Of a stretch of DNA of 49,907 nt, positions 30,133 to 37,887 are shown piece after piece (positions within the stretch are counted from its first letter, which is position 1; the number at the start of each line of letters is the position of its first letter). This stretch comes from a virus. The notes beneath the pieces are model-generated. The model did not search any database and had not been told where the DNA came from. It saw nothing but the letters and a program-made list of their open reading frames with translations. The stretch is from positions 1-49,907 of IMG/VR virus record IMGVR_UViG_3300010397_000053; one strand, given 5' to 3'. Position numbers and translations under genes: made by a program.

Positions 30133-30321
30133 ATGTCCACAAAAACGAAGGAATCAATGATTATCTGGCTGGCGAACAATCGCGGCGTCCTAAGCAAGAT
30201 CGCGGAGGAGATGCGGCCCAAGGTAACGCCGCAGTTCGTGGGGCAGGTTTGCAGGGGAACGCGAAAAAGCAAGGACGGAAAAATCGAGCGGATTCTACGT
30301 GCTGCTGGAGCGCCACTTTGA
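30133..30321 (+). CDS. Small HTH-like DNA-binding protein
   Basis: A protein of 62 residues. ANNRGVLSKIAEEMRPKVTP QFVGQVCRG forms an HTH-like pair of helices, ending in a basic RKSKDGKIERIL. GGAGG six bases before ATG 30133 decides the start. It heads the glycan operon and faces the motif-rich divergent region, so a regulator of either side is likely. The family resembles the phage Cro-like proteins that recognise operator repeats. Confidence 0.6.
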   Translation: MSTKTKESMIIWLANNRGVLSKIAEEMRPKVTPQFVGQVCRGTRKSKDGKIERILRAAGAPL

Positions 30322-31520
30322 GCCGTTTCGATGTAACTAAACCCGTACCAATTTTGATTTTGGGCGACAGCCCGGATGGGGTAACTGGCCTTTCTCGCAT
30401 CTGCCATGACGTTGCTTGGATCATATCCACCATGCCAGAGTTCAGGCTAGGCGTATTAGGACGCCAAGGGCTTGGCCGATCCTACTTCCCGTGGACTTCC
30501 TACCAGTTCAGCGCCCATCAGCAATGGGGAGAGGGACAGATCAAGGAAGCATGGGATGACCTGTCGCAAGGGCAGAGCGGCATCATATTCACCATCTGGG
30601 ACGCCACTAGATTGCTCTGGTTCGCAGATCCGATGGGGATGCCGGAGAACATTCAGCAATGGCTGGCAACAGGGGCAGTCGACCGCTGGGGATTGTTCAT
30701 GCAGGACTCTGAAGGCGTTCAGCGCGGCAAATTGCCGCTAACAGCAGCCCATGTGATGTCCAAGTTCGACCGCGTAATGCTGGCTTCTAAGTGGGCTTAT
30801 GGCATCACCAAGGCAACGCTAGAAGGCCATCCAGAGGTTGACTGGCTACCACATCCTCTGAATACTGACCGCTTTTTGCCGCAGGACCGCATGGCTTCGC
30901 GTTCGCACTGGGGCGTAGGAGAAAAGGAAATCCTGATAGGCTGCGCTATGGCGAATCAGGCGCGGAAGTATTGGCCTGTGGTGTTTGAGTCGCTATCTCT
31001 CATGCGGCCTACCACTGCGGGACTCCCTAAACTGTGGTGCAAGGTCGATAAGATCAGCCCAGAACCAGGATGGGGTTACTGGAATCTCGAAGCGCTAGCC
31101 TATGAGTACGGCCTTGGCAATCGCGTAATCCTTGACGTTAACAAACTCAGTGACCGCGATATGGCGCTGCGTTATTCGGCCTGTGATGCAACGGTGCTTA
31201 TATCAGGGGCGGAAGGGTTCGGCTACCCGATAGTAGAATCGCTTGGCTGTGGTGTGCCTTGCGTCACTGGGCAGTATGGTGCTGGCGGAGAGTTAGCAAG
31301 CCACGCTGTTGTGCCAACGGGATTCCGTATAGAGACGCAGCACAATGCGCGTTGGGCTACATATGAAGCGGAGCATGTAGCTAGGGCGCTGGAGACGGCT
31401 ACAGATCAAGTGCGAAGCGGGGACTGGGAACGTGAGTGGGGACAGGAACAGGTGGCTCATTTGAATGGGGCTAAGATTGGCAAGCTATACCAGCGATGGC
31501 TTAGGAAGGGGCTGCAATGA
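30318..31520 (+). CDS. GT-B glycosyltransferase (GT4-like)
   Basis: A protein of 400 residues. The start ILILGDSPDGVTGLSRI and the C-terminal GAEGFGYPIVESLGCGVPCV form the donor-binding E-x7-E pattern of GT4-like retaining enzymes. HPLNTDRF near residue 190 is also typical. It would transfer a sugar from a nucleotide donor. TTG 30318 is chosen because it overlaps the previous stop (TTGA). GGAG lies upstream. It is the first of five glycosyltransferases in the operon. Confidence 0.85.
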   Translation: MSRFDVTKPVPILILGDSPDGVTGLSRICHDVAWIISTMPEFRLGVLGRQGLGRSYFPWTSYQFSAHQQWGEGQIKEAWDDLSQGQSGIIFTIWDATRLLWFADPMGMPENIQQWLATGAVDRWGLFMQDSEGVQRGKLPLTAAHVMSKFDRVMLASKWAYGITKATLEGHPEVDWLPHPLNTDRFLPQDRMASRSHWGVGEKEILIGCAMANQARKYWPVVFESLSLMRPTTAGLPKLWCKVDKISPEPGWGYWNLEALAYEYGLGNRVILDVNKLSDRDMALRYSACDATVLISGAEGFGYPIVESLGCGVPCVTGQYGAGGELASHAVVPTGFRIETQHNARWATYEAEHVARALETATDQVRSGDWEREWGQEQVAHLNGAKIGKLYQRWLRKGLQ

Positions 31521-32224
31521 TCGTCTGCACCATCACCACCGATGCCAATAAGAACACGGAGCGTTTCAGGAGTTTCTTTGCAGACAACCCACTAGCCTCC
31601 GAAGTATGGAAAAACGATCCCAACATAGGCGTGGTCCCAGCGATGCAAAAGCTATACGAAAACAATGCCGATGAGGATTATATCTGTCTGGTACACGACG
31701 ATGTTACGGTCTACGATACCAACTGGGCAGAGCGTGTCCGCGCCGAGTTCGATGATCCAAAGGTTGCCATCGTTGGCTTCGGGGGTGCCACTGGCATTGG
31801 TGTGGATGACATCTACAAGACGCGCTACCAGATAGAGCAGCTTCAGAGGATCAACTACGCGAGCAACCAACGCGATTGGGAGACGCATGGATCGTATGAG
31901 GCTGGCAGCAAGGATGTGGCGGTAGTGGACGGCTTCTTCATGGCTGTGCGTACCTCATTCCTGCGGGAGATTGGCGGGTTTAAGTGGTTTCCGCATCGCT
32001 TCCACTGCTATGACACTGCGCTATGTGTAATGGCGCACCGCAAGGGCTATCGTGTTCGCATGGTGGGCGTCGAGTGCCAGCATCACGGCGGCGGCACTTC
32101 TACCACTTCGGAGTACAAGAAGTGGTGCCTTGAGAACGGCACTACGATGGAGCGCGAGCACGAAGAACCGCATCGTTGGATGTACGAGTTTTTCCGCGAT
32201 GAATTGCCCCTGAGGATCAAATGA
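31517..32224 (+). CDS. GT2-like glycosyltransferase
   Basis: A protein of 235 residues. CLVHDDVTVYDTNW holds the acidic metal-binding motif near residue 57. VVDGFFMAVRTSFLREIGGF and a later Asp/His pair are typical of GT2-fold enzymes that act on glycans. The N-terminal MIVCTITTDANKNTERFRSF is nucleotide-binding. ATGA overlaps join it to the genes on both sides. Confidence 0.8.
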   Translation: MIVCTITTDANKNTERFRSFFADNPLASEVWKNDPNIGVVPAMQKLYENNADEDYICLVHDDVTVYDTNWAERVRAEFDDPKVAIVGFGGATGIGVDDIYKTRYQIEQLQRINYASNQRDWETHGSYEAGSKDVAVVDGFFMAVRTSFLREIGGFKWFPHRFHCYDTALCVMAHRKGYRVRMVGVECQHHGGGTSTTSEYKKWCLENGTTMEREHEEPHRWMYEFFRDELPLRIK

Positions 32225-32394
32225 CAGACAAGGATCTAGAAAAACTAGCAGACGCAAGCCTTAAGGCAAGCATTGAGTATTACGATCAAGATAAACTTAG
32301 GTCCTCTTTCGAGAAGCAGGCGCTAGTGGCGCTTTGGACCGCTAACGCATTGCTTGCCGACATTGCCTTATCCCTCCGATACTCTCATGACTAA
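32221..32394 (+). CDS. Tiny helical protein inside the glycan operon
   Basis: A protein of 57 residues, all helical by eye (LEKLADASLKASIEYYDQDK, ALVALWTANALLADIAL). The ATG overlaps the previous stop by four bases, and its end overlaps the next start by eight. The function is unknown. Confidence 0.6.
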   Translation: MTDKDLEKLADASLKASIEYYDQDKLRSSFEKQALVALWTANALLADIALSLRYSHD

Positions 32395-33109
32395 CATTTG
32401 TCTCATAACTAACGGTTCCCGGCCCCGACTGCTGGAGCAAACGCTGCGGACGCTGTACGAGAACACGCCAGCGGATCAGTTCAACCTTACGATGGCGTGT
32501 GATGGTATCGCCATAGATATGATTGCTGCGATGCGACAGTATATAGACGACAACTTAAGCGTGATAGCCTCTATCCCCGGACCACACATTATCGGACGCC
32601 TCAAGAACCTAGGTGCCTACTGGTCAGAGAAGCAGTTCAGGCGCGGCGAGTGGCTGTGCTTCATCGATGATGATGTGGCGTTCATGTCGGGATGGTTGAA
32701 GCGAATGCAGCAGGCGTTTGCGGAGCGCAACCAACTGCGATTACTTGGTGGAGTTAGGCATCCCTACCATCAAGTGAATGAAGAATGGGCTGCTGTTGTA
32801 TCTCATGGAGGCATGAACTCTTGGCCTTCTGATGACGCGCAGGAAGTTGAGATAACCGACGCTGTGGCAGGCTACTGTCACTTCATGCGCTGGTCAACGT
32901 GGGCTCGTTTCGGCCCGTATGACGCCACAGCCAAGGGCACGGGGCAATCGGAGGACTACGCTATCTGCCGCAAGATCGTGGACGCTGGCGGTAAGGTTGG
33001 CTATATCTACCCACCTGTGATGGCCCACTGTGGTCTGACTGATAGCAGCGGCAAGCCGATACTGGGCGCGGAACTGATCGAGAAGCAGGAAGGCATCCTA
33101 TACCTATGA
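32387..33109 (+). CDS. GT2 family glycosyltransferase
   Basis: A protein of 240 residues. NICLITNGSRPRLLEQTLRT at the start and WLCFIDDDVAFMSGWLKRMQ with the DDD metal motif near residue 90 define a GT-A inverting enzyme. GQSEDYAICRKI near 195 is the catalytic-base region. The start is ATG 32387, inside the end of the preceding tiny gene. Substrate unknown. Confidence 0.88.
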   Translation: MTNICLITNGSRPRLLEQTLRTLYENTPADQFNLTMACDGIAIDMIAAMRQYIDDNLSVIASIPGPHIIGRLKNLGAYWSEKQFRRGEWLCFIDDDVAFMSGWLKRMQQAFAERNQLRLLGGVRHPYHQVNEEWAAVVSHGGMNSWPSDDAQEVEITDAVAGYCHFMRWSTWARFGPYDATAKGTGQSEDYAICRKIVDAGGKVGYIYPPVMAHCGLTDSSGKPILGAELIEKQEGILYL

Positions 33110-33660
33110 GGCTCTACAAAGAAGCGATGGAGATGACTAGCAAGATTTCGGTTGACCTGATCCTAAGCGAAGAAGAATGTTCCGGCTTCTGGGATCTCAT
33201 GGCGCAGATACCTCCAGGCGGAACGGCTGTAGAGATCGGTTGCTATCGCGGACGCAGTTCATCGCTGATGCTTCAGGCAGCGCAAGACAACCACTTCCTG
33301 TCTATCCACATTGATCCTTGGACTACAGGCGAGGCGCATGAATGGATGGGTATGGCGCAGAAGATTTCAGTTCCGTTTGTGGTGCTTAAGATGACCAGCG
33401 AACAAGCTCTGGCGCTGCCTTGGCTTGCCAATGTCCCACTGGATCTGGTTTACATCGACGGCGACCATGAAACGCCTGCCGTTGAGATTGACGTGAAGTG
33501 GGGAGAACGAATCAAGCCGGGAGGCATCCTTTGCGCCCATGACTATGGCCGCGACTTCCTGTCAGGCGTGGAGATTACGCTAAAGAACTACGTCAGAGAT
33601 CCCAAGTGGCAGATGCTTGGCGTGTGGGGAACGTTAGCGGCATGGAGGAAGGTGCTGTGA
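33106..33660 (+). CDS. Class I SAM-dependent methyltransferase
   Basis: A 184-residue protein. AVEIGCYRGRSSSLML is the SAM-binding glycine motif, LDLVYIDGDHETPAV is the acidic post-IV motif and GGILCAHDYG follows. This is the Methyltransf_24 pattern, found in sugar- or O-methylating enzymes of polysaccharide clusters. It overlaps both neighbours by four bases. The sugar or protein acceptor is not evident. Confidence 0.85.
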   Translation: MRLYKEAMEMTSKISVDLILSEEECSGFWDLMAQIPPGGTAVEIGCYRGRSSSLMLQAAQDNHFLSIHIDPWTTGEAHEWMGMAQKISVPFVVLKMTSEQALALPWLANVPLDLVYIDGDHETPAVEIDVKWGERIKPGGILCAHDYGRDFLSGVEITLKNYVRDPKWQMLGVWGTLAAWRKVL

Positions 33661-34313
33661 AACTGGCCTACCTAGCCACCTGTTTCTTCGGATCGACCGA
33701 TGACATTTGGATGCTACGGGACTCTGCCATAAAGTTTGGCGTTGACCTGAAACTGTACGGCCTAGGGAAAGCGTTCCTGCCAGGGTTCATCGACATCAAA
33801 GTTACGGCCATGCTGCCAGAGCTAGAGGCACTTTTAGCGCAGGGCTACAGTCATGTTCTCTACACTGATGGCCCTGATACATTCTTCGTCAAGGGACCGC
33901 GAGAGATAGAGGCGGCATACGCGGCGTTAGGGCATCCAGCATGGCTCATCAGCGCTGAGACAAGCTGCTATCCGCACACTGCCCTTGGTCCCGTTCTCCC
34001 GATGGACAAGCGCTGCCCTAATACGGGGCAGTACATGGGCGAGATTGGCGTAATCCTGGAAGGCTGGAAGAAACTTAAGTCTCTCTACGATGATGGCACT
34101 GACAACGAGCAAGGCTGGGTGATTCGCGGCATCGTGGATGGCATGCTGCCAGAAGTCACGATAGACATGGGCAGGTACATCTTTCGCAGCGAAGCCGACA
34201 ACTACTTTCCCGGCATGAGCGGCTGTGTGCTGCACTTCAACGGCGGCTATTGGAATCCAAGCGAAGGCAAGCGGGACAGGATGCTGCCAGTTTGGGAGCG
34301 CGTCAATGGTTAG
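33657..34313 (+). CDS. PLOD-like glycosyltransferase
   Basis: A protein of 218 residues. SHVLYTDGPDTFFVKGP carries the acidic D-x-x-D region, and AWLISAETSCYPH matches the FSAE-x-x-CWP feature of the PLOD/procollagen glycosyltransferase GT domain. A late VLHFNGGYW resembles its closing motif. GTG 33657 overlaps the previous stop and has GGAGGAAG upstream. Acceptor unknown. Confidence 0.7.
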   Translation: MKLAYLATCFFGSTDDIWMLRDSAIKFGVDLKLYGLGKAFLPGFIDIKVTAMLPELEALLAQGYSHVLYTDGPDTFFVKGPREIEAAYAALGHPAWLISAETSCYPHTALGPVLPMDKRCPNTGQYMGEIGVILEGWKKLKSLYDDGTDNEQGWVIRGIVDGMLPEVTIDMGRYIFRSEADNYFPGMSGCVLHFNGGYWNPSEGKRDRMLPVWERVNG

Positions 34314-34809
34314 ACTTTGCGTTGGCAGCGGGCAACGTCCATTCGCCAAGCCATTTATCAATGTCGATTTGAACCCTCGATGGAAACCAGATGTGGTAGC
34401 CGATGGTGCCTCCATGCCGATGTTCAAGGATGATAGCGCGGATATAATAGTGCTCCACCACGTAGCCGAACATGCAGGGTGTGGCGAATCCCATCCAATG
34501 CTGGTTGAATGCCGCCGAATCCTCTGCAAGAAAGGTTCCCTATTAGTATTCGTTCCTGATATGAAGGCATTGGCAAAGTGCTGGCTGAAAGGGAATATCA
34601 GTACTCAGATTTATCTGACTAATGTATACGGGGCCTATATGAATGACGAAGCCGACAGGCATCGTTGGGGGTTCACGAAAGAGACACTAACTGACACACT
34701 GCTATGCGCTGGGTACACCGATGTCAAGCCTTTCGATTGGCGCAAGATTCCAGGCGCAGACATAGCTGGACCTGACTTTTGGATTCTTGCGATGGAAGGT
34801 ATCAAGTGA
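34306..34809 (+). CDS. SAM-dependent methyltransferase (Methyltransf_11-like)
   Basis: A 167-residue protein. LCVGSGQRPFAKPFINVDLN is motif I, DVVADGASMPMFKDDSADII is the acidic loop, and VLHHVAEH is the motif IV-like segment. It resembles small methyltransferases of glycan clusters. ATG 34306 overlaps the preceding stop by eight bases. Confidence 0.8.
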   Translation: MVRLCVGSGQRPFAKPFINVDLNPRWKPDVVADGASMPMFKDDSADIIVLHHVAEHAGCGESHPMLVECRRILCKKGSLLVFVPDMKALAKCWLKGNISTQIYLTNVYGAYMNDEADRHRWGFTKETLTDTLLCAGYTDVKPFDWRKIPGADIAGPDFWILAMEGIK

Positions 34810-35681
34810 GTGACCTAGCCGATGCCCGTTACCAGTTGATCGCGCCGCTGCTACGCCGCTACAAGCGCCGTTTCACTGTCTTAGACCTTGGCGCTGGCAT
34901 CAACCCCTACATGGCGCAGCGGATCAGCCGCGAGTTCGACGCTGTGGTTGTGGCTTTGGAGCAGGATGAGATTGCGCCAGAGGAGTTGGCGAAGTTCGGA
35001 CCCCGTGCGCTGTGGCTGCGGAAGAAGATGAGCTTTGAGGATATGTTGCGGTTAGTGCGCTGCGAAAGATTCGACGTTGTTTTGGCACTTAATATCCTGC
35101 ACCACTTTGGAGAGGAGTGGGATTTAATAGCAGGAACGCTTCAATTGCTTGGGCATGAAGTGATTGTGCAAACTCCAGATGCTTCTGATGAAGGAACCTG
35201 TGGTCGGGACATCACTCCTGCCATCCAGAAGTGGCTAGATGGAGAAAGGATAGGCGACAGCATCCAGTTCCCAAGCCATAACCCAAGACCGATCTATCGC
35301 CTAGATGGTTCCGTCCTTTCGACTATTACGATGTCATCATGGACATCTCCAGTGAACTGCATTGAAGCTGACATATGGGCTACTCATTCTTCTTGTGAGA
35401 TTAGACTACGTCATAAAGGAATTGGCTATCGCCCCTACATCCACGGCCTAAACCTCTGGAACTTCGCGCAACTCAACGGGCAGTGGCCGCGCAAAGAGCA
35501 AGTGCTGAAGCTAATCCATGAGTTCCCGCTAAGACAAGAGCGGCATGGTGACATCACGCCGCACAACTTCCTGTTCGACGGCGCTGAGTTGCATCTGATC
35601 GACGGCTATGAGGGCTGGGAGTTTGACGACAAGGAGAACTTGGCAAAGACGGAGCGGATGATGGCAGAGGTGCTTCAATGA
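34806..35681 (+). CDS. Methyltransferase fused to a kinase-like catalytic segment
   Basis: A protein of 291 residues. The N-terminal half has VLDLGAGINPYMAQRI and VVLALNILHHFGEEWD, a Rossmann methyltransferase. The C-terminal third carries HGDITPHNFLFD near 247 and LHLIDGYEGWEF near 262, the H-G-D-x-x-x-x-N and I-D-x-x-E pattern of APH/WaaP-type small-molecule or LPS kinases. Only about 25 residues follow, as in heptose kinase-like proteins. Both activities are inferred. The GTG start at 34806 overlaps the previous stop. Confidence 0.7.
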   Translation: MSDLADARYQLIAPLLRRYKRRFTVLDLGAGINPYMAQRISREFDAVVVALEQDEIAPEELAKFGPRALWLRKKMSFEDMLRLVRCERFDVVLALNILHHFGEEWDLIAGTLQLLGHEVIVQTPDASDEGTCGRDITPAIQKWLDGERIGDSIQFPSHNPRPIYRLDGSVLSTITMSSWTSPVNCIEADIWATHSSCEIRLRHKGIGYRPYIHGLNLWNFAQLNGQWPRKEQVLKLIHEFPLRQERHGDITPHNFLFDGAELHLIDGYEGWEFDDKENLAKTERMMAEVLQ

Positions 35682-36415
35682 ATCAGAATGGCCTCATTAT
35701 CCTTTTGGCGAGGAACAACGTCGCACTATCCCGCGAGTGCCTGAAATCTCTAAGATCGCAGACGGTGCCAGTCACGATCCTAGCCGTCGATAACGCCTCT
35801 ACCGATGGCACAAAGCAGTGGCTACGGGCAGAGCGCGGCATCCGCGTGATGAGCTTTGAGCAGCAGGTATCTGTCGCTGAAGCATGGAACACGGCGCTGC
35901 GCTGGGGATGGTCGCAGGGGCACGATGAAGCGCTAGTGGTAAACAATGATACTTGGCTGCTACCTGAGACATACCAGACGCTATCGGACTGGGCCGCTGC
36001 TGACGATGGGCGCACAACGGGGATGGTGACGTGTGTTAGCCGGAGAGAACGGAGCGAGTTGGTGTACGATAAGCCGTTTAGCCATCGCCCCAACCCCGAC
36101 TACAGTTGCTATATGATTCAGCGATGGGCGCATGAGCGAGTGCCGTTCGATGAGAACATACTTATCGCATTCGGTGAGGACTCCATGCACCACGTCACCT
36201 GCCATCGCCAAGGCATACGCTGTGAGTGTATTGACCTGCCATTCCTGCACCACGGCAGTCAGACCGTGAAGCGTGCCGATGAGATTGAGCGTAGGCGCAT
36301 CGGTAGGCAGGCCGACAAGAACCGCGAATACTTCTTCCAGAAGTGTGGCAAGCGGATCGGGACTGAGGGCTATGATGAACTGTTCACCGATGCGACGTTT
36401 GGCATCGACTACTGA
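35678..36415 (+). CDS. GT2 family glycosyltransferase, rhamnosyltransferase-like
   Basis: A protein of 245 residues. VTILAVDNASTDGTKQWLRA and VVNNDTWLLPE are the donor and metal motifs of WbbL/rhamnosyltransferase-type GT2 enzymes. FGEDSMHHVTCHRQGIRC is the catalytic-base region. The ATG overlaps the previous stop. The 3' end overlaps the opposing gene by seven bases, closing the operon. Confidence 0.88.
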   Translation: MNQNGLIILLARNNVALSRECLKSLRSQTVPVTILAVDNASTDGTKQWLRAERGIRVMSFEQQVSVAEAWNTALRWGWSQGHDEALVVNNDTWLLPETYQTLSDWAAADDGRTTGMVTCVSRRERSELVYDKPFSHRPNPDYSCYMIQRWAHERVPFDENILIAFGEDSMHHVTCHRQGIRCECIDLPFLHHGSQTVKRADEIERRRIGRQADKNREYFFQKCGKRIGTEGYDELFTDATFGIDY

Positions 36416-37887
36416 ACAGGTGGCTGCGGAGGCCAAGTGGGTGGCGGGAAGAAGCCTCTTGGCGCTGGCGGCGCTGCAATCATCGTAGGAATCGTTGGTG
36501 CTGGTAGTGGCTGCATGGCTCTCATAGCATTCACAACATCGGCACGCGCTTGTTCTGGCGTGCGGTGGTAATTACGTCCTGTGGACGGTTGGTACGGATT
36601 TCCACTGGCGTTCTTAACGTTGCGGATATGGGCGTTGAACTGCGCTTCAGGCATTGCCGATACTTGTTCTGGCGTCATGCCTTTACTGGTGAAGTACTGC
36701 CCAATCTCCAAGTTCTTACGCGTCGTGTTCCCGCGAAGCATGTTTACTAGGTTCGTCTCATTATCGGCAGGATTCACGCCGCCAAGGGGCTTGGAGATAG
36801 AAGACGCTGGAGTTACGACTCTTCCATTCATCGGATACTCAGCTACAGGCAGTGATATTCCGCCTGCATTTACGATTGGGACCATATCTCCAGTTACGGG
36901 GTCCTTGCGTATTTCTGTTACTATTGCTCGCTGTGGCTTACCGCCGTGAACCCCCAATGATTGAGTGAACTCAATTTCATCGCCAATATTAGGTAATGCA
37001 GGAGCGGGAGCGGTGGTCGGGATAGTGGGCGACGGGAGCGGTGAAGGAGCAGCTTTCTTAGGTGCCGTCAATCCAGGAGTAGGAGCGGCTTGCGTTTTGC
37101 CTGCCGCAATCTTATCCCTAAGTTGCTGCTGAAGATTAGGAGTTAAACGATCCCACCATGCCTGTTGAACGCCTTCGGGCGGAGCGTTAGGCGCTACCGA
37201 TACTGGCGCTGCTGCCGTGGGAGAAGGAGAAGGAGGCCCAACCGGAGTAGGTGTGGTTGCCTGTGCCGCTGCTGGCGGATTCTTCTTCGCTAGGTAACGG
37301 GCATTGGCTTCGCGCCAACGCTTAGGCATCATGTACTCTTTGGCGGTGCCTATGGTTTCCTCAGAGGGAAGAATTTTAGCCCTTACCTCTGGGGTTCTAG
37401 CCGCGAATGGTGCCAGTAGCTCAGTAGCATGCGCGGTCCCCTGCCCCGGTTGACCCCCACCTAGTTCTTCTCCAGCCTGTGCTGCCGCTGGACCTACGAA
37501 CGGCATCATAGAAGCCAGCCCATACCCAGCGGCCCCCATATAGTTGCCTTCCTTGAGGGCTTGTGCGGCTTTAGGGCGCAGCGCAAGGCGTGCTTGGGTA
37601 GCATTCCTTAATGTATCTCCGGGGTTCATTGCGGCGCTTATTACGCCACCCGGAAGGGCCATTAAATCACTACCGATGGTCGAGAGGAAGCCCTTATCCT
37701 CTGGTTGGCTCGCGGATGAGTCGGTAGCGGGATGCAGGCTAGCGGCACTCTGGTATAAGACGGTTCCTTGATCCTTGGCTGGCAATGCCGCAAAGTTAGG
37801 GTCCACCGTCCGCATGACCTTAAGGCGTTCGCCAAGCGGTAGCGCGTGGAAATTAGGGTCAGCCAGTATCTCTTGTGGCGACGGCAT
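36409..37887 (-). CDS. Internal virion-like protein with DPNFxALP repeats
   Basis: A protein of 492 residues. The N-terminus repeats DPNFHALPLGERLKV and DPNFAALPAKDQGTV, a motif of internal or ejected virion proteins in short-tailed phages. The centre is Pro-rich and low in complexity. The C-terminal part has AEYMPNGRVVTP-like beta strands and a charged helix. Ejection with DNA is inferred. It is directly joined to the following virion genes on the minus strand. Confidence 0.6.
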   Translation of the reverse strand: MPSPQEILADPNFHALPLGERLKVMRTVDPNFAALPAKDQGTVLYQSAASLHPATDSSASQPEDKGFLSTIGSDLMALPGGVISAAMNPGDTLRNATQARLALRPKAAQALKEGNYMGAAGYGLASMMPFVGPAAAQAGEELGGGQPGQGTAHATELLAPFAARTPEVRAKILPSEETIGTAKEYMMPKRWREANARYLAKKNPPAAAQATTPTPVGPPSPSPTAAAPVSVAPNAPPEGVQQAWWDRLTPNLQQQLRDKIAAGKTQAAPTPGLTAPKKAAPSPLPSPTIPTTAPAPALPNIGDEIEFTQSLGVHGGKPQRAIVTEIRKDPVTGDMVPIVNAGGISLPVAEYPMNGRVVTPASSISKPLGGVNPADNETNLVNMLRGNTTRKNLEIGQYFTSKGMTPEQVSAMPEAQFNAHIRNVKNASGNPYQPSTGRNYHRTPEQARADVVNAMRAMQPLPAPTIPTMIAAPPAPRGFFPPPTWPPQPPVQ

